Source: Atherinomorus stipes (lineage: Eukaryota > Chordata > Actinopteri > Atheriniformes > Atherinidae). From it: a stretch of DNA of 64,000 bases. This document shows positions 25,717 to 37,656 of the stretch, in pieces. Position numbers and translations under genes: made by a program. Below the pieces are notes generated by a model, which was not told the DNA's origin, made no database searches, and worked only from the letters and a program-made list of their open reading frames with translations. The DNA is taken from positions 600,501-664,500 of the forward strand of contig JALJCO010000083.1 of NCBI GenBank assembly GCA_023101725.1, read 5' to 3'. The stretch's first letter is position 1. Every line of letters starts with the position of its first letter.

Positions 25717-26948
25717 GGCAAAATGCTAGGTAACTTAATTTACTTAAGTTGAATCAGTGTAATTAAACCAATGCAGGGAAATAATAATATAAATTTCATA
25801 CTAATTCACAGTATGAAACTTTGCGCTTTTACTAAATACTTTTTTTAAAGCATATTTTGTTTGTTTGTATTTATTTGGTTTATTGACAGCTCTGTTGTGT
25901 CTATTTTTCATCATCAAAGCTAAATTATCTCACATTTTCTTGTTTAATTTCATTTTATCTTCTGGTCTTCTCACCATAGTTTAAATGTATAAACATGTTC
26001 CGATGTTGTTAGTGAGCAAAACTTTTTCTAATGTACCATAATTCAATGAAATTCTGATATTCGTGATTTTTTTTTTTTTTTTTTAAAGAAAACAGGAAAC
26101 CATTTATGAGTGCAGCCATCACTGCGGCTTGCAAATGAAAATATGTTTGTCTGGAAGAATTTTGGCCACTGAAGTCTACCATCCCTTCACAACTGTGCTT
26201 GGCATTTGAATTGATTTTGATGCCCAGCTTTACTACTAGATGTCAGTAATTCTTGCACAGTGTACCGTTTTTTTAACGTACTCAACAGGTAAAGTCCATG
26301 TGGACACATGTTTTATTACATAAAACCTGAGATCTAAAAATAGATCAAACTGAGCTGCAAAAAAAAGAAAGAAGGATAGAAAGAAAAGATCATACACTGG
26401 ATGAAAACTACATATATAGTCACATGCTTTCATTACTTTGAAACACCTTTTGAATAGCTGGGACAGACTCCACAAATGTCATGGCTCCAGCAGGCTCATA
26501 TTGAGAGAGGGGGAAAAAAAGTACTGTCTTGTAAGAGCAATTAAGTCCTTATGATTTATTTTTTCTATGATTTCCTATGATTATTTTTTTTATGATTTAT
26601 TTTTATTAATCAGAATGCTACTTTTCCTTTCTTTTAAAAGTTATTTTGACATTCATTTAGACAACAGAAGTTAGTTTTCAGACAATTACTGTCCAACTCA
26701 ATCCAAATGTTACGTAACTTCAGACTCTAAAAAGGCCACAAAAGTCTTATGTCATGGTGCTTATATCAGCTCATTATACACAGTCTAGGTAATTCTCAGA
26801 CATTTGCTCCAAATTCCTGACATGTCAAGTTGAAAAACACGCAAAATTGTTTGGAGTCTTTGGATGCAAGACCACTTACATATTCACTATATGACAGTTC
26901 ATGCTTTACCTCATATTTGTCCAGATTTGCAGGGTATACTGTACATGA
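25717..26948. other. Gene-free stretch
   Basis: AT-rich sequence with poly-T runs (around 26,068 and 26,584). No supported gene. Confidence 0.45.
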
Positions 26949-27140
26949 TTGTAGCTTAGGTGAAGGAGCGGTTGTCTATCAACCAGGGGGATTGGTTGAT
27001 GGCTTCCCTGGGCAACTTGCCTGGCAGTCTTTGGGCAAGACAATGAACCCCCATATTGCCTCCCGATGTGCCTATTGGGGTGTGAATGTGACATTCAGTG
27101 TAAAGCGCTTTGAGTGGTCAACATATTACTGGGAAAGGTC
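26949..27140 (+). mobile_element. SINE-like repeat copy ('AAAGCGCTTTGAGTGGTC' family)
   Basis: The order of motifs GAGCGGTTGTCTATCAACC, GGGCAAGACAATGAACCCC, TTGCCTCCCGATG, GTGTGAATGTGACATTCAG and AAAGCGCTTTGAGTGGTC matches a dispersed teleost repeat that I recall as SINE-like. An internal promoter box resembling the tRNA B box (GGTTCGATTCC-type) is degenerate here. The tail carries no clear poly-A. A 105-codon open frame across it is a by-product. Confidence 0.6.
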
Positions 27141-28781
27141 TACTTAGGTTCAGTCTGTTTACCATAACTCATGCATAGTGTTTTTGAGAGAAGGCAATAG
27201 GTCTGATTGCATAGCAGCCTAACAATGCAGGATGCTACATGGCTAGTATAGGATTTCAAATGCTAGAGATGTGGCTCTGCACTGGATGTTTACGCCATTG
27301 TCACATATTGTAGATAGCAGCTGGGGCTCTATCAATACAGCATATGCCGCAACCATTATACTATTGCTTATAATCTATTTGAAAGTAATACATTTTAAGA
27401 TTTCGAAGGATACGTAAGACTTAAGGCCAGCTTTATACAAATTTAATCCCACAGCCATGCAGATGTCATGGCTGCAGCTATGAGTTAACTGGGCAGGGAA
27501 ATATCCAGAAGCATAATGCTTTGCCCATTTATTAGAGGCTGGATGATAAATCTGCAGGGCAAAAAGCAAACAGAGACCAACATCCAATCATTTATTGCAC
27601 ATTTGTTCTGTAATGCACTGCAGTCAGCCCCAAGTAGTATAGTCTGTAGATGTGGAGTAGTTGAATAAATGATGACCTTGGCAAAAAAGACAAAAAAAAA
27701 GTTGATAACTGATCAACCATTGACTTTGAGAGAATTTTAGGATGATACAGATCAAATTAAAGTCCTACTCCCATGATGTCTGTGAGGCTAACCAATTTGA
27801 CTGTGGCAAATGTTGCAACAGATGCTGTTCATGTGGGAGGCACGCTTATGGTTTGCCAAATAATCTTACACTTCAGTGAGTGAGAAGAGTGAGAAGCATC
27901 GTGCCGAGTGGCTTTTACAACCAACTGCAAGCTGGGAACTTGTTTGAATAATCTGGTGTATAATTAAGCAAAGTGGTTCTTATTAGTTTTTCAGGGTGTG
28001 TTTCAGGGCTTTAGGCAATGCTGGATTTTGATTAATTTTGATCAAAGCACTTAGAATTGTTTGGGGACATTATTGCTTTGAGTAAAGGAGAAAAGAATAA
28101 GAACTGTTCCAGACCCATATATGATAAAATAGATAAGTCTCTGTACTGTCACACATGTCCCAGAGTGAAGCAACTGCTTCAGATTCCAGCCTGCCAAACA
28201 CATTCAAAGCATTCCTTCCTGCTCTGTCAAAAAGTTGGAAGAGATGAGGAAGGAGGAAGGAGTATGGTATAACAGGCTGGGCTCATTTAGTTTTTGCTGC
28301 ATAGAAAGGTAGAATGGGTAGTAAATGTTGTTTGGTTTAAGGTTGAAAGGCACCTTTCTTTCTTTTTTCACTGTTGCCATGGCTGCTTTCACATCTCACA
28401 AGCACATTCTTTCATGAAGGGCCAATTTTATGGCAATCAATAATTTTCCACTAATCTCCCAGGGGGTAATGAGGAAAAAATTGTGCCAGCTCGCTGAGCT
28501 GTTCCTCTTAGTGGTTGAAAATTAACAAGGTGGTGGTACCACAAGTGAATGACAATTGAGCTCATCCAGTTGGGAAGAAGTGTCTGACAAGTATCTTGTC
28601 AATCTTGGGGCAGCGCGACAGCAAATGTCAGGGTATCCAAGATTAGGTTTTATCCACCATGCCAATATCTGTTCAAGACACCATCCAATCCACCCTGATG
28701 AGGAAATTTCACTGGGTAATAGAAAATGTTGACTCGTTGTGCTTCATGAAAAGAGAATGCACTCTCAATCTTCAGTCTTTT
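27141..28781. other. Gene-free stretch with a possible conserved non-coding block
   Basis: No supported gene. The block 28,390-28,510 (motifs such as CCAATTTTATGGCAATCAAT and GGGGGTAATGAGG) has a non-repetitive, mixed-composition texture often seen in conserved non-coding elements. That is an impression only. Confidence 0.3.
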
Positions 28782-29404
28782 GGGCAGAGACACACCGGGC
28801 CGATTTTTTTGGCCGTCTGGTGTCATAGTGGAGTCTTCTGAAGTCGGGTCATGAGTCAGTTTGGTTTGTTCTGTGTCGTCGGCCATTGCCAACACCGTCG
28901 GAGTTCTTCTCAGCCAATTGAACATGTATAATAGGCGTCGGCCAGTCGTTCATTCAGTGATGGGCTGACCAATCATATTGGAGGAGGCTTGACCTTGCTG
29001 GCGGATGAGCAAATGAGGAGATCAGAAGTGAAGGTAAACAAACCAGATGAAGAGCGGACATAATGCAAACTCTCACACATGGTTTGGCATCGTATTGGGA
29101 CCTTAGCTAGCAGTCCTCGCTCTCTGCTAACAACAACAGCAGCAGCTTTTACGTGTTTTCGTCTTGAGAAATGGTCCGTTATTTCCAGTTTTTGAGGCCA
29201 CAAAATAGATCAGCTCTGCCTGCTGTCATGGTGACATTGCATTTTGTGCATGCGCAGAAGGTACACCCAGGTCTGGAGTCGGCTCAATGTGTTCTTGGGC
29301 ACTTTTCTATCCGTGACGGCGAGACTGAAGCCGATTGATCAGCCCGACCCCATTTTCTGGCGACGACCGCGACAGTCAGCAGTCTCTCTGGAGTGTCTCT
29401 GCCC
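28782..29404. mobile_element. DNA element with GGGCAGAGACAC ends
   Basis: The left end GGGCAGAGACACACC is mirrored by the right end, which on the minus strand reads GGGCAGAGACACTCC. The interior is CpG-richer than its surroundings (for example CGACGACCGCGACAG near 29,362). Flanking triplets TTT and TTA fit a 3-bp target only imperfectly. No transposase frame. A TTAA element is inserted exactly at its right border. Confidence 0.6.
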
Positions 29405-29408
29405 TTAA

Positions 29409-29996
29409 AGACATATGCCACCCCTAAATGAAATTGAAATTTTCCAATTATATTTTGTGACCCGCACATTTCGATTGTGTACAAATGACAAGTCAATTTC
29501 ACATCAAAGGACCGACTAGGTGGCATTCAATAGGGGAACTACATGCCACGGAAGTACAGGCGAATCACAGGCGAATCACAGGCGAAGCACCACGGAGAGT
29601 AGCTTCTGTGTTTACAGAAGTTGGGGATGCTGCGTGCTGCCTTTGCTACTATCCACAGTGCTTCGCTTGTGATTCGCCTGTACTTCCCTGGCATGTAGTT
29701 CCCCTATTGAATGCCATTTAGTCAGTCCTTTTATGTGAAATTGCTTGTCATCTGTACTCGATCAGAATGTGCGGGTCATGAAACCTAATTGGAAAAAATC
29801 TCAAGTTAATTAGTTCACTTTTTTAAGTGGTGCTAGTTGGAAACATTAGATTACAGCAACTATGCCAAGCTAAGATCAAGTCAGTGCTGCCAGGTTCAGA
29901 GAGTGACTGGGTCAGCTAGAAAACGCTTATGCTCTCTTGTCCAACTCAGGGGACTCCGGGAGGAGGCTCAATTTCACACAGGGGTGGCATATGCCT
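29409..29996. mobile_element. TTAA-flanked foldback MITE, 588 bp
   Basis: Outer TIRs AGACATATGCCACCCC and AGGCATATGCCACCCC (right, minus strand) differ at one base and are flanked by TTAA (29,405-29,408 and 29,997-30,000). Inside, about 29,433-29,790 is a near-perfect palindrome centred near 29,610. Both arms carry GAATTCAA-free motifs such as GGCATTCAATAGGGGAACTA and AAGTACAGGCGAATCACA. The right arm is separated from its TIR by about 170 bases with no left counterpart, so the element is asymmetric. No coding capacity. Confidence 0.8.
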
Positions 29997-30000
29997 TTAA

Positions 30001-31184
30001 TTCCCAATCCCAATTTTGTCCCAATGCTCAGGAGGGCATGACAATGCAGAATAATGAAAACTTGTCTGAATAAGGCAATAATACTCACCTGATCAATGTA
30101 CTTCTCAAGTCAACCTCTGGGAAGAAAGTATCTGTAAAAAAACATGTTGTAGTACACACAAACATTCTGTATAACTTCAACTTTCAGTTCCCAAGGTAAA
30201 CGTAGTCAATATACAGCAGATCAGGAAGGTCTCAACCTGTCAGGTTGTATGTGAAGACATAATTACAGGTGCAGAGGCAGTTTGTTCTTTCTCTTCTCTT
30301 ACTTTGAGGCAAGGTTATGTTTTATGTAATGGTTTCTCATCTTGCCAGTAACATTGTGGATGTTTAGATTGCTTAGAAGTTTTAGTAGTATTGGGTATTA
30401 ACAAGAGGTCAGTGTTGTAGAGCTCTCTGACTTCACTATATTTCAATTAAGTCCTTGTGAACTAATGGGCATGAAAGTTTTATTGTCTGTGGAGACAGGA
30501 GGCCACTATCTCAGAAAAGAATTTGTACCACTGCGGCTGCCGTGAACAGGGTTAGCTGGATTAAAATCTCCTTGAGCTTCTTAAGAGTGAGGGTCCATTA
30601 GCTCATGAGCTTCATGTATGTCAGTGGAAGTGGGTGAAATGTGTAGTGAGACAGTGTGACTTTGTAGAATTTTAAAACGAAGCAATGGATAAAATGCACT
30701 GAAGTCTGAAGAAAGTTCATTAATTTCAGATGAGAGAATACTTTATGGCTGCTTGCATCACTGCACATGCGCTGAATCGGAGTGACAGTGTTGCATGCAT
30801 GTTCTAAGACCAGAACAGTTTGGCCTAGACCCAGAGAAGTGTACGTGTATGCAAGAAAAAGATACGGCAAATGAGCTATAAGGGTTAGAGTATTTTTTTC
30901 AGCGGATATTTCAGTGGTTTAGTGGTGACCCACATCAAACTTGCATGCGGATAGTTAGCAGCGTAAATCCATTATAAATTAAAGATGTTGTATGTTCAGA
31001 TTAAAGAACTATGAGCTTTTGCCCTCGGAGATACCAATACGCCTTAGGCTTAGTGTTAACGTTTTTTTTTTTTTTTTTTTCTGTTTTTGAAAATCATGCA
31101 GTAGAAAATACTGCCTGAAAGCACAGCTACATACTGTAAGAGGCATATTTCCAGCAGTTATAAATGGTAACACTTCACTTGAAA
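30001..31184. other. Gene-free stretch
   Basis: No supported gene. A poly-T run lies at about 31,063-31,080. The part from 31,168 (GGTAACACTTCACTTG) may be an older repeat into which the next element inserted. Confidence 0.4.
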
Positions 31185-31442
31185 ATGGAGTTGCACCAAT
31201 CTGATGTTTATTTCTTTTTGCTATGAACGTACACTTAATTTGTTAATAAATAATATTAAGTACAATTAAATCTGTGTTAATTTGTTACCATTCCTTGTTG
31301 ACAAGGCTAATGCTTATACCTAGCCTGATGCATTCATTTATTCAAAATTAGTATCGGATCAGTGTCGGGTATCGTCCAATACACTCAGCCCAGGTATCGG
31401 TGTTGAATTGGATCAGAAAAAAACTGGATCAGTGCAACTCTA
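31185..31442. mobile_element. Small hAT-like MITE (GAGTTGCACYRATC ends)
   Basis: The left end GAGTTGCACCAATCTGATG mirrors the right end, which reads GAGTTGCACTGATCC on the minus strand. GAAAATG occurs just before the left end and a few bases after the right end, suggesting a 7-8-bp target duplication with ragged borders. The inner sequence has paired 'atcggatcagtgtcgg' motifs typical of 'gatgcaccgat' hAT MITEs in fish. Confidence 0.5.
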
Positions 31443-31445
31443 CTA

Positions 31446-34400
31446 GAAAATGAGCATTTGCAAGTGTTTAGTATCAAACTAACTAAACTTAAACAAACTG
31501 TACTTTTTTACTGCAAAATATACTGAACTTACATAAAAGGATTTATGAGAGACAAATAGATGCAACTTCACAGCTACCAAAGTAAGATTAAATCTATTAG
31601 CATCTTTGCTAAATGAATCCTTTATTAACAAATCTATCACACCAGTTACAATAGCAAGAGATTTCCCGTCTTAATGTTAACACTTTTTTCTAGCAAAAGG
31701 CTAGCAGAGGGAGCTAGTTATTAACATGATTTATATCCAAGTGCTTTTTAAAGATAAAAATATTAGATTATTTACTGTAGAAGTGGTGTATGTAGCTCCA
31801 TGGAACTAGCTTCATGCTGACTTGTGATTTAATTCTTTGATACCTTTGCAGGAAAAGACCCTCACTTAATGAGTGTGAGCATTTCAGACACACCACATGT
31901 TTACATAAAAGTTAAACCGAGATGCAAAATAGAAAGTCTTATAATATGTTTTCAGTTCCGAGAATATAACTTCTTGAGACATTAGTATCTTGTTAACATC
32001 TTCAAAGCCACCCTAGAGAAAAGGCTAGCAGCTAAAACTTTACTGTATACCTGACATGCATAATTGCAGGATGTTATAATTGTTCCGGTTTAAGGGTTTT
32101 TGGTTTCATTGTTGAAATTTTGTCTGTCTGTTCTTTAGTTTGTGGTCTCGGTTGTCTTGTTTCCTGATTTATTATTATTATTTTTTATTTTGCAGTTTGT
32201 TCCCTTGTGTATTATGTTCCATTTACTTCTGGTTCTCTACACACGTGGTTTTATTTGCATCTTGCTTTCTTAATGTATATTTTGATGTCTTTTGTTCGCT
32301 GCTGGATTGTTCTTATTGTTTTGTCATTTATTTATTTACAACATATACATAAATCATTAATTCATAAAATTATATTAAAAAAAAAAAAAGATCATGTCAT
32401 CCATCCAGCTTTTAAGGTTAATTTGCAATCCCTGTCCCTCATTAGACTTGCAAAATGAAAGCAGAGAATTAAAACAGTATTGAGTTAAAAAATTCATAAA
32501 TGATTAAAAAGGCATCCATCATTTTCCTGTTGTTTTATCTTCCATGTCCCAGGTATCCAGTTCTTGCTTTAGAATTTGTTGTTCCATGTTTTGAGTTTTT
32601 TTTTTTTTTTTAATGTGTTTCATTGTCCTGCTGAAGTGGCTCCTTTTACTTCAGGGAAAATAATTCATCTATTTGCTCGACCACCAGCCCCAAGTCTAGT
32701 CCTTCATGTGGATTCTTCCTCCACACTACTCTTTGCAGGGCGTTCCTGTGCAGGTAGTTTAATATTCTGAGCACAACTTTGTTGTTGTTGTTGTTTGTTT
32801 TTTTCTGTTATGCTGCAATGTAGGCTAAAGTATTGCATACACATGAAGTTTTATCTGCTTGAATAAATGCATTTACTTGAGGCAATTCTCCACCAGACAT
32901 TGACAATCTTTACACCTTTCTCTGGGCCAGATCTAGCCCCTACAACACTTGCATTAACCAAAATCAAAGCTTTTATCAAAGGTTTATGATATTATGGCCA
33001 GTTTTGGCCCATACAGGCCATGCTATAACCCACATTAGGCAATGCTTATGAAATTTGGGCCATGTCTGGCACACCAAGGCTACTTGCCAGTGCCATAAGT
33101 GAGTCATATGTGCCAAAAGTTGTCTGGATTTTGTCCCGCTGTGTCTGGCATCCGGGAAGACAAGCTGCCCTGAAACGATCAGAAACTTAATGGCATGGGG
33201 AGTCTCAAGGGATTAAATACAAGGCAGCAGTTTATTTTAGCTTAATGCCTTAGGTGTTGGGTTGCACCATTTTTATTTGCCTATAAAAGTAACTGTGTAT
33301 GGAAATGAATGAACTTGCACAAGCTATTGAACATTCATAAAATATATGTGCTACAAAATGCTGTCAAACAACAAAAAACAGACAATGCTTCGTAACTCAT
33401 TTTGAGCCCAGTTGGCCTTGCGAGCCTCTTGAAGGCCACAGTGACATATGATGGCAAAACACATGCAGCACCACAGCTGGAGGGGCTCCAGCACATTCTC
33501 CATCCACAAAAAGAAACATCAGATAGTAACTGACCTCAGCCTCAGTGCTTGAAATCCCACTACTACCATAAGAGGCTTTTCTGCAGACTAGAGGAGGGTG
33601 AATAGGGATAATTTAATGAAACATTAGACAAGAGCACTCCACAGTCCTTTTTACCAAATTGCTTCTTTCACTGCCAAGCTTGGCTCAGTTTGGGTTGCCT
33701 TAAGGAAGAGCAGAATGAAAACAGCAGGAAAGAAGAGCAGTTATTCACCTGTAGCACAGAAAAGGTGAATGTAATGATGCCCCCCCACACACACACATAA
33801 ATATAAGCGAGGATGTGGTAATGATCGGGGTAGGACCTTTACTAGAAAAAACACTTGTGGATTTATGAGAACTTATCTGCTGGATTAAATAAGGTCAAGC
33901 TGTTGACTTCTAACAAGGATAAGGCGAAGGCACACCTTTAGCCCACAGTGACCTACTGGCATAAACAGGTGATTGCCAGAGTCTTATGTACACATTTTTA
34001 TTGCTAGTTGAGTGTATGCTAGCTAGTTCTATGAAAGGCTTTTTTTTTCATGGCGTTATTGAGTAGATTCACCTAATGTTGCCTTTTGTGCTGGTCTTAC
34101 GGCTGGGCTTTAAAGCTGTATGAAGTAAGACTTTGAATTGGCTTAATGAGATTTTCCCGGCACATGACTTTAGCTTCACGTGGTGAGTCAGTCCAGCATA
34201 GTGAATATATTAAGCCCATACATACAGTATACCATACCCCGCTTTGTTACTGCTGGACCTGTATGCAGCAGGGACATGTATGTTGTTAGTAATGAATGCT
34301 GAGAGGTCATTAGGTTTTGCATTGGATTAAGTCATTTGCTTTCAACCTCATCCCATAAAGCCACAGTGGCGACTCCAATTGGCTCAGCCTGTCGTCGATT

Positions 34401-36888
34401 CGGATCTGATCAACCAGATCAAGTGATTTGCCTAAAAAGCGACATAAATTATGTCATTTCATTTCCCATCAGTTTGATATATTGTCTTGAGCAAATGAAT
34501 GGCTTATCTACAACCATGACAAAGAAGTCAAATTAAAATGTAATTCTATATCCCGTCAGTAAATATTTTAGTCCAGCTAAAGTCAAACTTTGAGAAATCA
34601 AACTTTATTGGCAATGTTTAAATTAGTTTTCCAGTGGAGTAAAAGAGGTGTGACACGTTTTATCTCAATATAGTAGCAAATCCAGCAAAAGGCGTGTTTA
34701 CAATTTAAATAACAGGCTGTCCCAAATGTATACTTCGAACCAGTTGCATTATTACAGGAAAACTGTAAACTTCGGAACTGCAAATGTTTTTCCACTGTCA
34801 AGACATATTTCAATTTAAATATTGGCACAATTTACAATAAAAAAAAATCTTTGACTGAAAGAAAAGTAAAATAAAAGGAAAACTGTTTTTAGTGGGGATG
34901 TTACTCAACAGGCAATAAAAGAATAAAATGATTTCATCCTATGTGTCAATACATGGATTTCAGAAGGTGCGATTTGTTCAAATGAACTTTAAAAATAAAA
35001 GAGCCTCAAAATCACTCACCCATGGAGCACATTTACATGTTAAGCTCAATATCCTTTGATTATATTGTTTACAATCCGCAGAAATGTAAAATCCAAATGT
35101 TAGAGACTTGGATATCTTTTCATGATTGCTGTGGATAATTAGAAAAATTAATGGATCACTCTGAAGCACATGCCAAACAAATGACACAAATGATGATTTC
35201 TGCAAGATATGTCTGTCTCTGGAGAAAAAGCATGTTTTTGTCAACTCAGCTCTTAATCAAACAAGAAAAAAAGCAGTTTTCTCTTTCTAATTACGCAAAG
35301 TTTCATGCTATGTCATCTAGGTGTGTGCAGGGATGCTGAGGCAACATTAAGATGTTGAGACTCCTGTAGCTCCTTTAGTTGTAGTTGTACTGTAAAAGTA
35401 GAAGCATGCAGTTTAAGAGTCACACAATGATGTACAGAAACTCTTGACTGTGGTAAGTGTCTGAGCTATGACCCACAAAGACTTAGCACCTGCAGCTTGA
35501 AGTGGAGACTTGGTTATTGGCCCATAAATCTGGAACTGTAAATTGAATTCCTTCTGGCCTTTGGCATTGCACTTGCAACATGACCTGACAAACCCTTTAA
35601 GCTCAGACTTGTGTAAATGCTTGCAGCTCTGAGACGCATACGCACTTCCCACGGATCTGTATGATGTGTGATCTAAATGAGTCCGCAGGCTTGTCGTCAG
35701 GTAGTGCTGACGAGCAGAACATGGAAATCACATTAAACCCCACATGAGTCATCATCAATGTGCATGGCTGGTTATAAAGACAAGTCTTAAAATCTCCCCC
35801 TGGCAGCAGTTTGGAGCACACACCTTTGATCAAGAAAGTCAAGGACTGCAGTAAAACTAAAAGCTTGTATCTGTTTCAGGCAGAAACCCAGGAGGTGTGT
35901 GTTCAGGCAGCTATGGACAGGATACAAGCTGAATAATCATAGGAATCTTTAACTGTATGTCTTTTAATTTCCAAGACTGTAGCAGTTACAAATTACCTTG
36001 TGTCCAGCCTGCTTTTGCAAGAGTTTATTGTCACAGCCTTGCTTCAGTCTTCTCCCAGATGCATTTTGACGTCAGTGGATTGTGGGAGAACACAGAGTGA
36101 AGCTGAGATGAGCTTCTTTACACCTGAGGGCTTTTGCGTCAGTGTATCACACTCACACTGTGGTCCGTTAGACCGTGTTGGAATCTGCAGGAGAATAGAA
36201 GAAAGAAAATGTAAGAAAATGTCTTCAGAGACCCTGATATCTCAAAAAGCTTCTTCATTACCGAAAATTTAAAAAGGTATTATTTGATAGTCTTTGCAGA
36301 ATGCGGATGGCTGTTCCAGCTATCTACCCATTACAGAAATATTTCCCCTGCAGGTCCCAGTTGTTAAAAATGAGCCAAATTGTGATAAATGTAAATGCAT
36401 TTCATGTTCCCATGTTTGTCAGGCAGGAAATGGGGGCTGGCAGGTGTCATAAGGAGCTTAAAGGCGAAGCAAATCTGCTCAAAGACGAAGCCCGGCTTGA
36501 GTGCAGGGTATTTGTTTGCACTATAAAGAAGTTATCAATACTCCAGGGTACCTTGTTTTTCTTTTGTAGATGTTTAGTACTGCAGGTCCTGCTAGGTTTG
36601 CTCTTCCAATAGACTTATGAAGATGAACCTTTGCCAGATATATATGAGAAAAAAATAAAAAAACAAACAAAAACCTTATTATGGTAACCTTGATGTCAGC
36701 CATTGCTTTGGCCCTAACCATGTGACTCCTCTGAAACCAGATATTACCAACAAGTTTATTTTGCTGCCTGAAAACAGCATGAACTTGTCTATCACAAGGT
36801 AGCCTATGCAGTCATAGTAAATCAGTGATTTATGAAACTTTGGCAAAACTTGTCCCACCAAGAAAAATTTGTTGATAAAAATAAAGTG
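31446..36888. other. Gene-free stretch
   Basis: Over 5 kb with no supported gene. It holds poly-T runs, a TTG array near 32,785 and the degenerate GGCC-motif repeat at 32,915-33,170. None of the open frames shows a domain. Confidence 0.4.
32915..33170. repeat. Degenerate 'TTTGGCCCA/CTGGCC' repeat tract
   Basis: GGCC-centred motifs (GGGCCAGATCT, GGCCAGTTTTGGCCC, GGGCCATGTCTGGC) recur at irregular 20-40-base spacing. It resembles a decayed minisatellite-like teleost repeat. No open frame or structure suggests coding function. Confidence 0.4.
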
Positions 36889-36892
36889 TTAA

Positions 36893-37328
36893 AGGATAAC
36901 TTTCTTTTTTTTCAACCTGGACCTTATTTCTAGGAGTATGCTTTAAGTAGAGTGAACGAATGAATGAGTACTATTGTCCTGCGTGTTCAGAGTTTTGCAA
37001 ATTGTGTTTTTGTTGTCTGGGTGGTGAGCTACTCTTCTTAGTTGTACTATGGAAGCGCGCGTCATGAACGTGCGGCCCCAAAAAAGTGTGTAGAACACCT
37101 TGATAACTAACGGAAAGTTAAATCTGGACTCACAGGACAATAGTAGTCGTTTGTTCATTAATTCTACTTAAAGTATTGGCGGAAATCAAGGAGTTTTGCT
37201 GCAGATAATGTTTTATAGAGTGACTGCCCCATCTCCGCCATTATATGCATTTGCACGCCATGTGCAAATGCATGTATATACTCCTAGAAATAAGGTCCAG
37301 GTTGAAAAAAAGAAAGGTAATTTTCCAG
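36893..37328. mobile_element. Foldback TTAA-type MITE, second member of 'AACCTGGACCT' family
   Basis: The left arm (TTTCAACCTGGACCTTATTT, then CTAGGAGTAT) is mirrored on the right by ATACTCCTAG and AAATAAGGTCCAGGTTGAAA. TTAA flanks both ends (36,889-36,892 and 37,329-37,332). The inner part shares CTGCAGATAATG and GCCATTATATG with the half copy at 38,400-38,633. The same outer arm is found at 8,487-9,185. No coding capacity. Confidence 0.8.
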
Positions 37329-37656
37329 TTAAAGGATAACTATCTTATTAAAAAATAGATAATATATCAGAAGATTGCACTAATACACTGTTGGACAGCC
37401 AAGACCAGGTCTTTAACAGCATACCTTCAGATTTTGTAATGTAGCTAACTTTTCATTTTCAAAATTTAAACCTGTTTCATACAAATTCCCAAGAATCAGT
37501 GATATGCTAAACATGTGGTAAATAAGACTTAAGATGATGAATTCATTAGTAAAATATCTAAAAAGTAATGTTCTCTTAACAGCCATCCATTTCCTGTACC
37601 TGCTTCTTCCAATTATCTCAGGGCAGCTAAAGCCAAACCCAGCAGCTAGGTTAGAG

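Noticed and set aside
26830..27147. 105-codon plus-strand frame
   Set aside because: It overlaps the SINE-like repeat and is an accidental frame through it.
36067..36074. TGACGTCA cyclic-AMP response element
   Set aside because: The same octamer also occurs at 10,267 (inside a MITE) and 41,282. With no promoter or transcript nearby it cannot be supported as regulatory.
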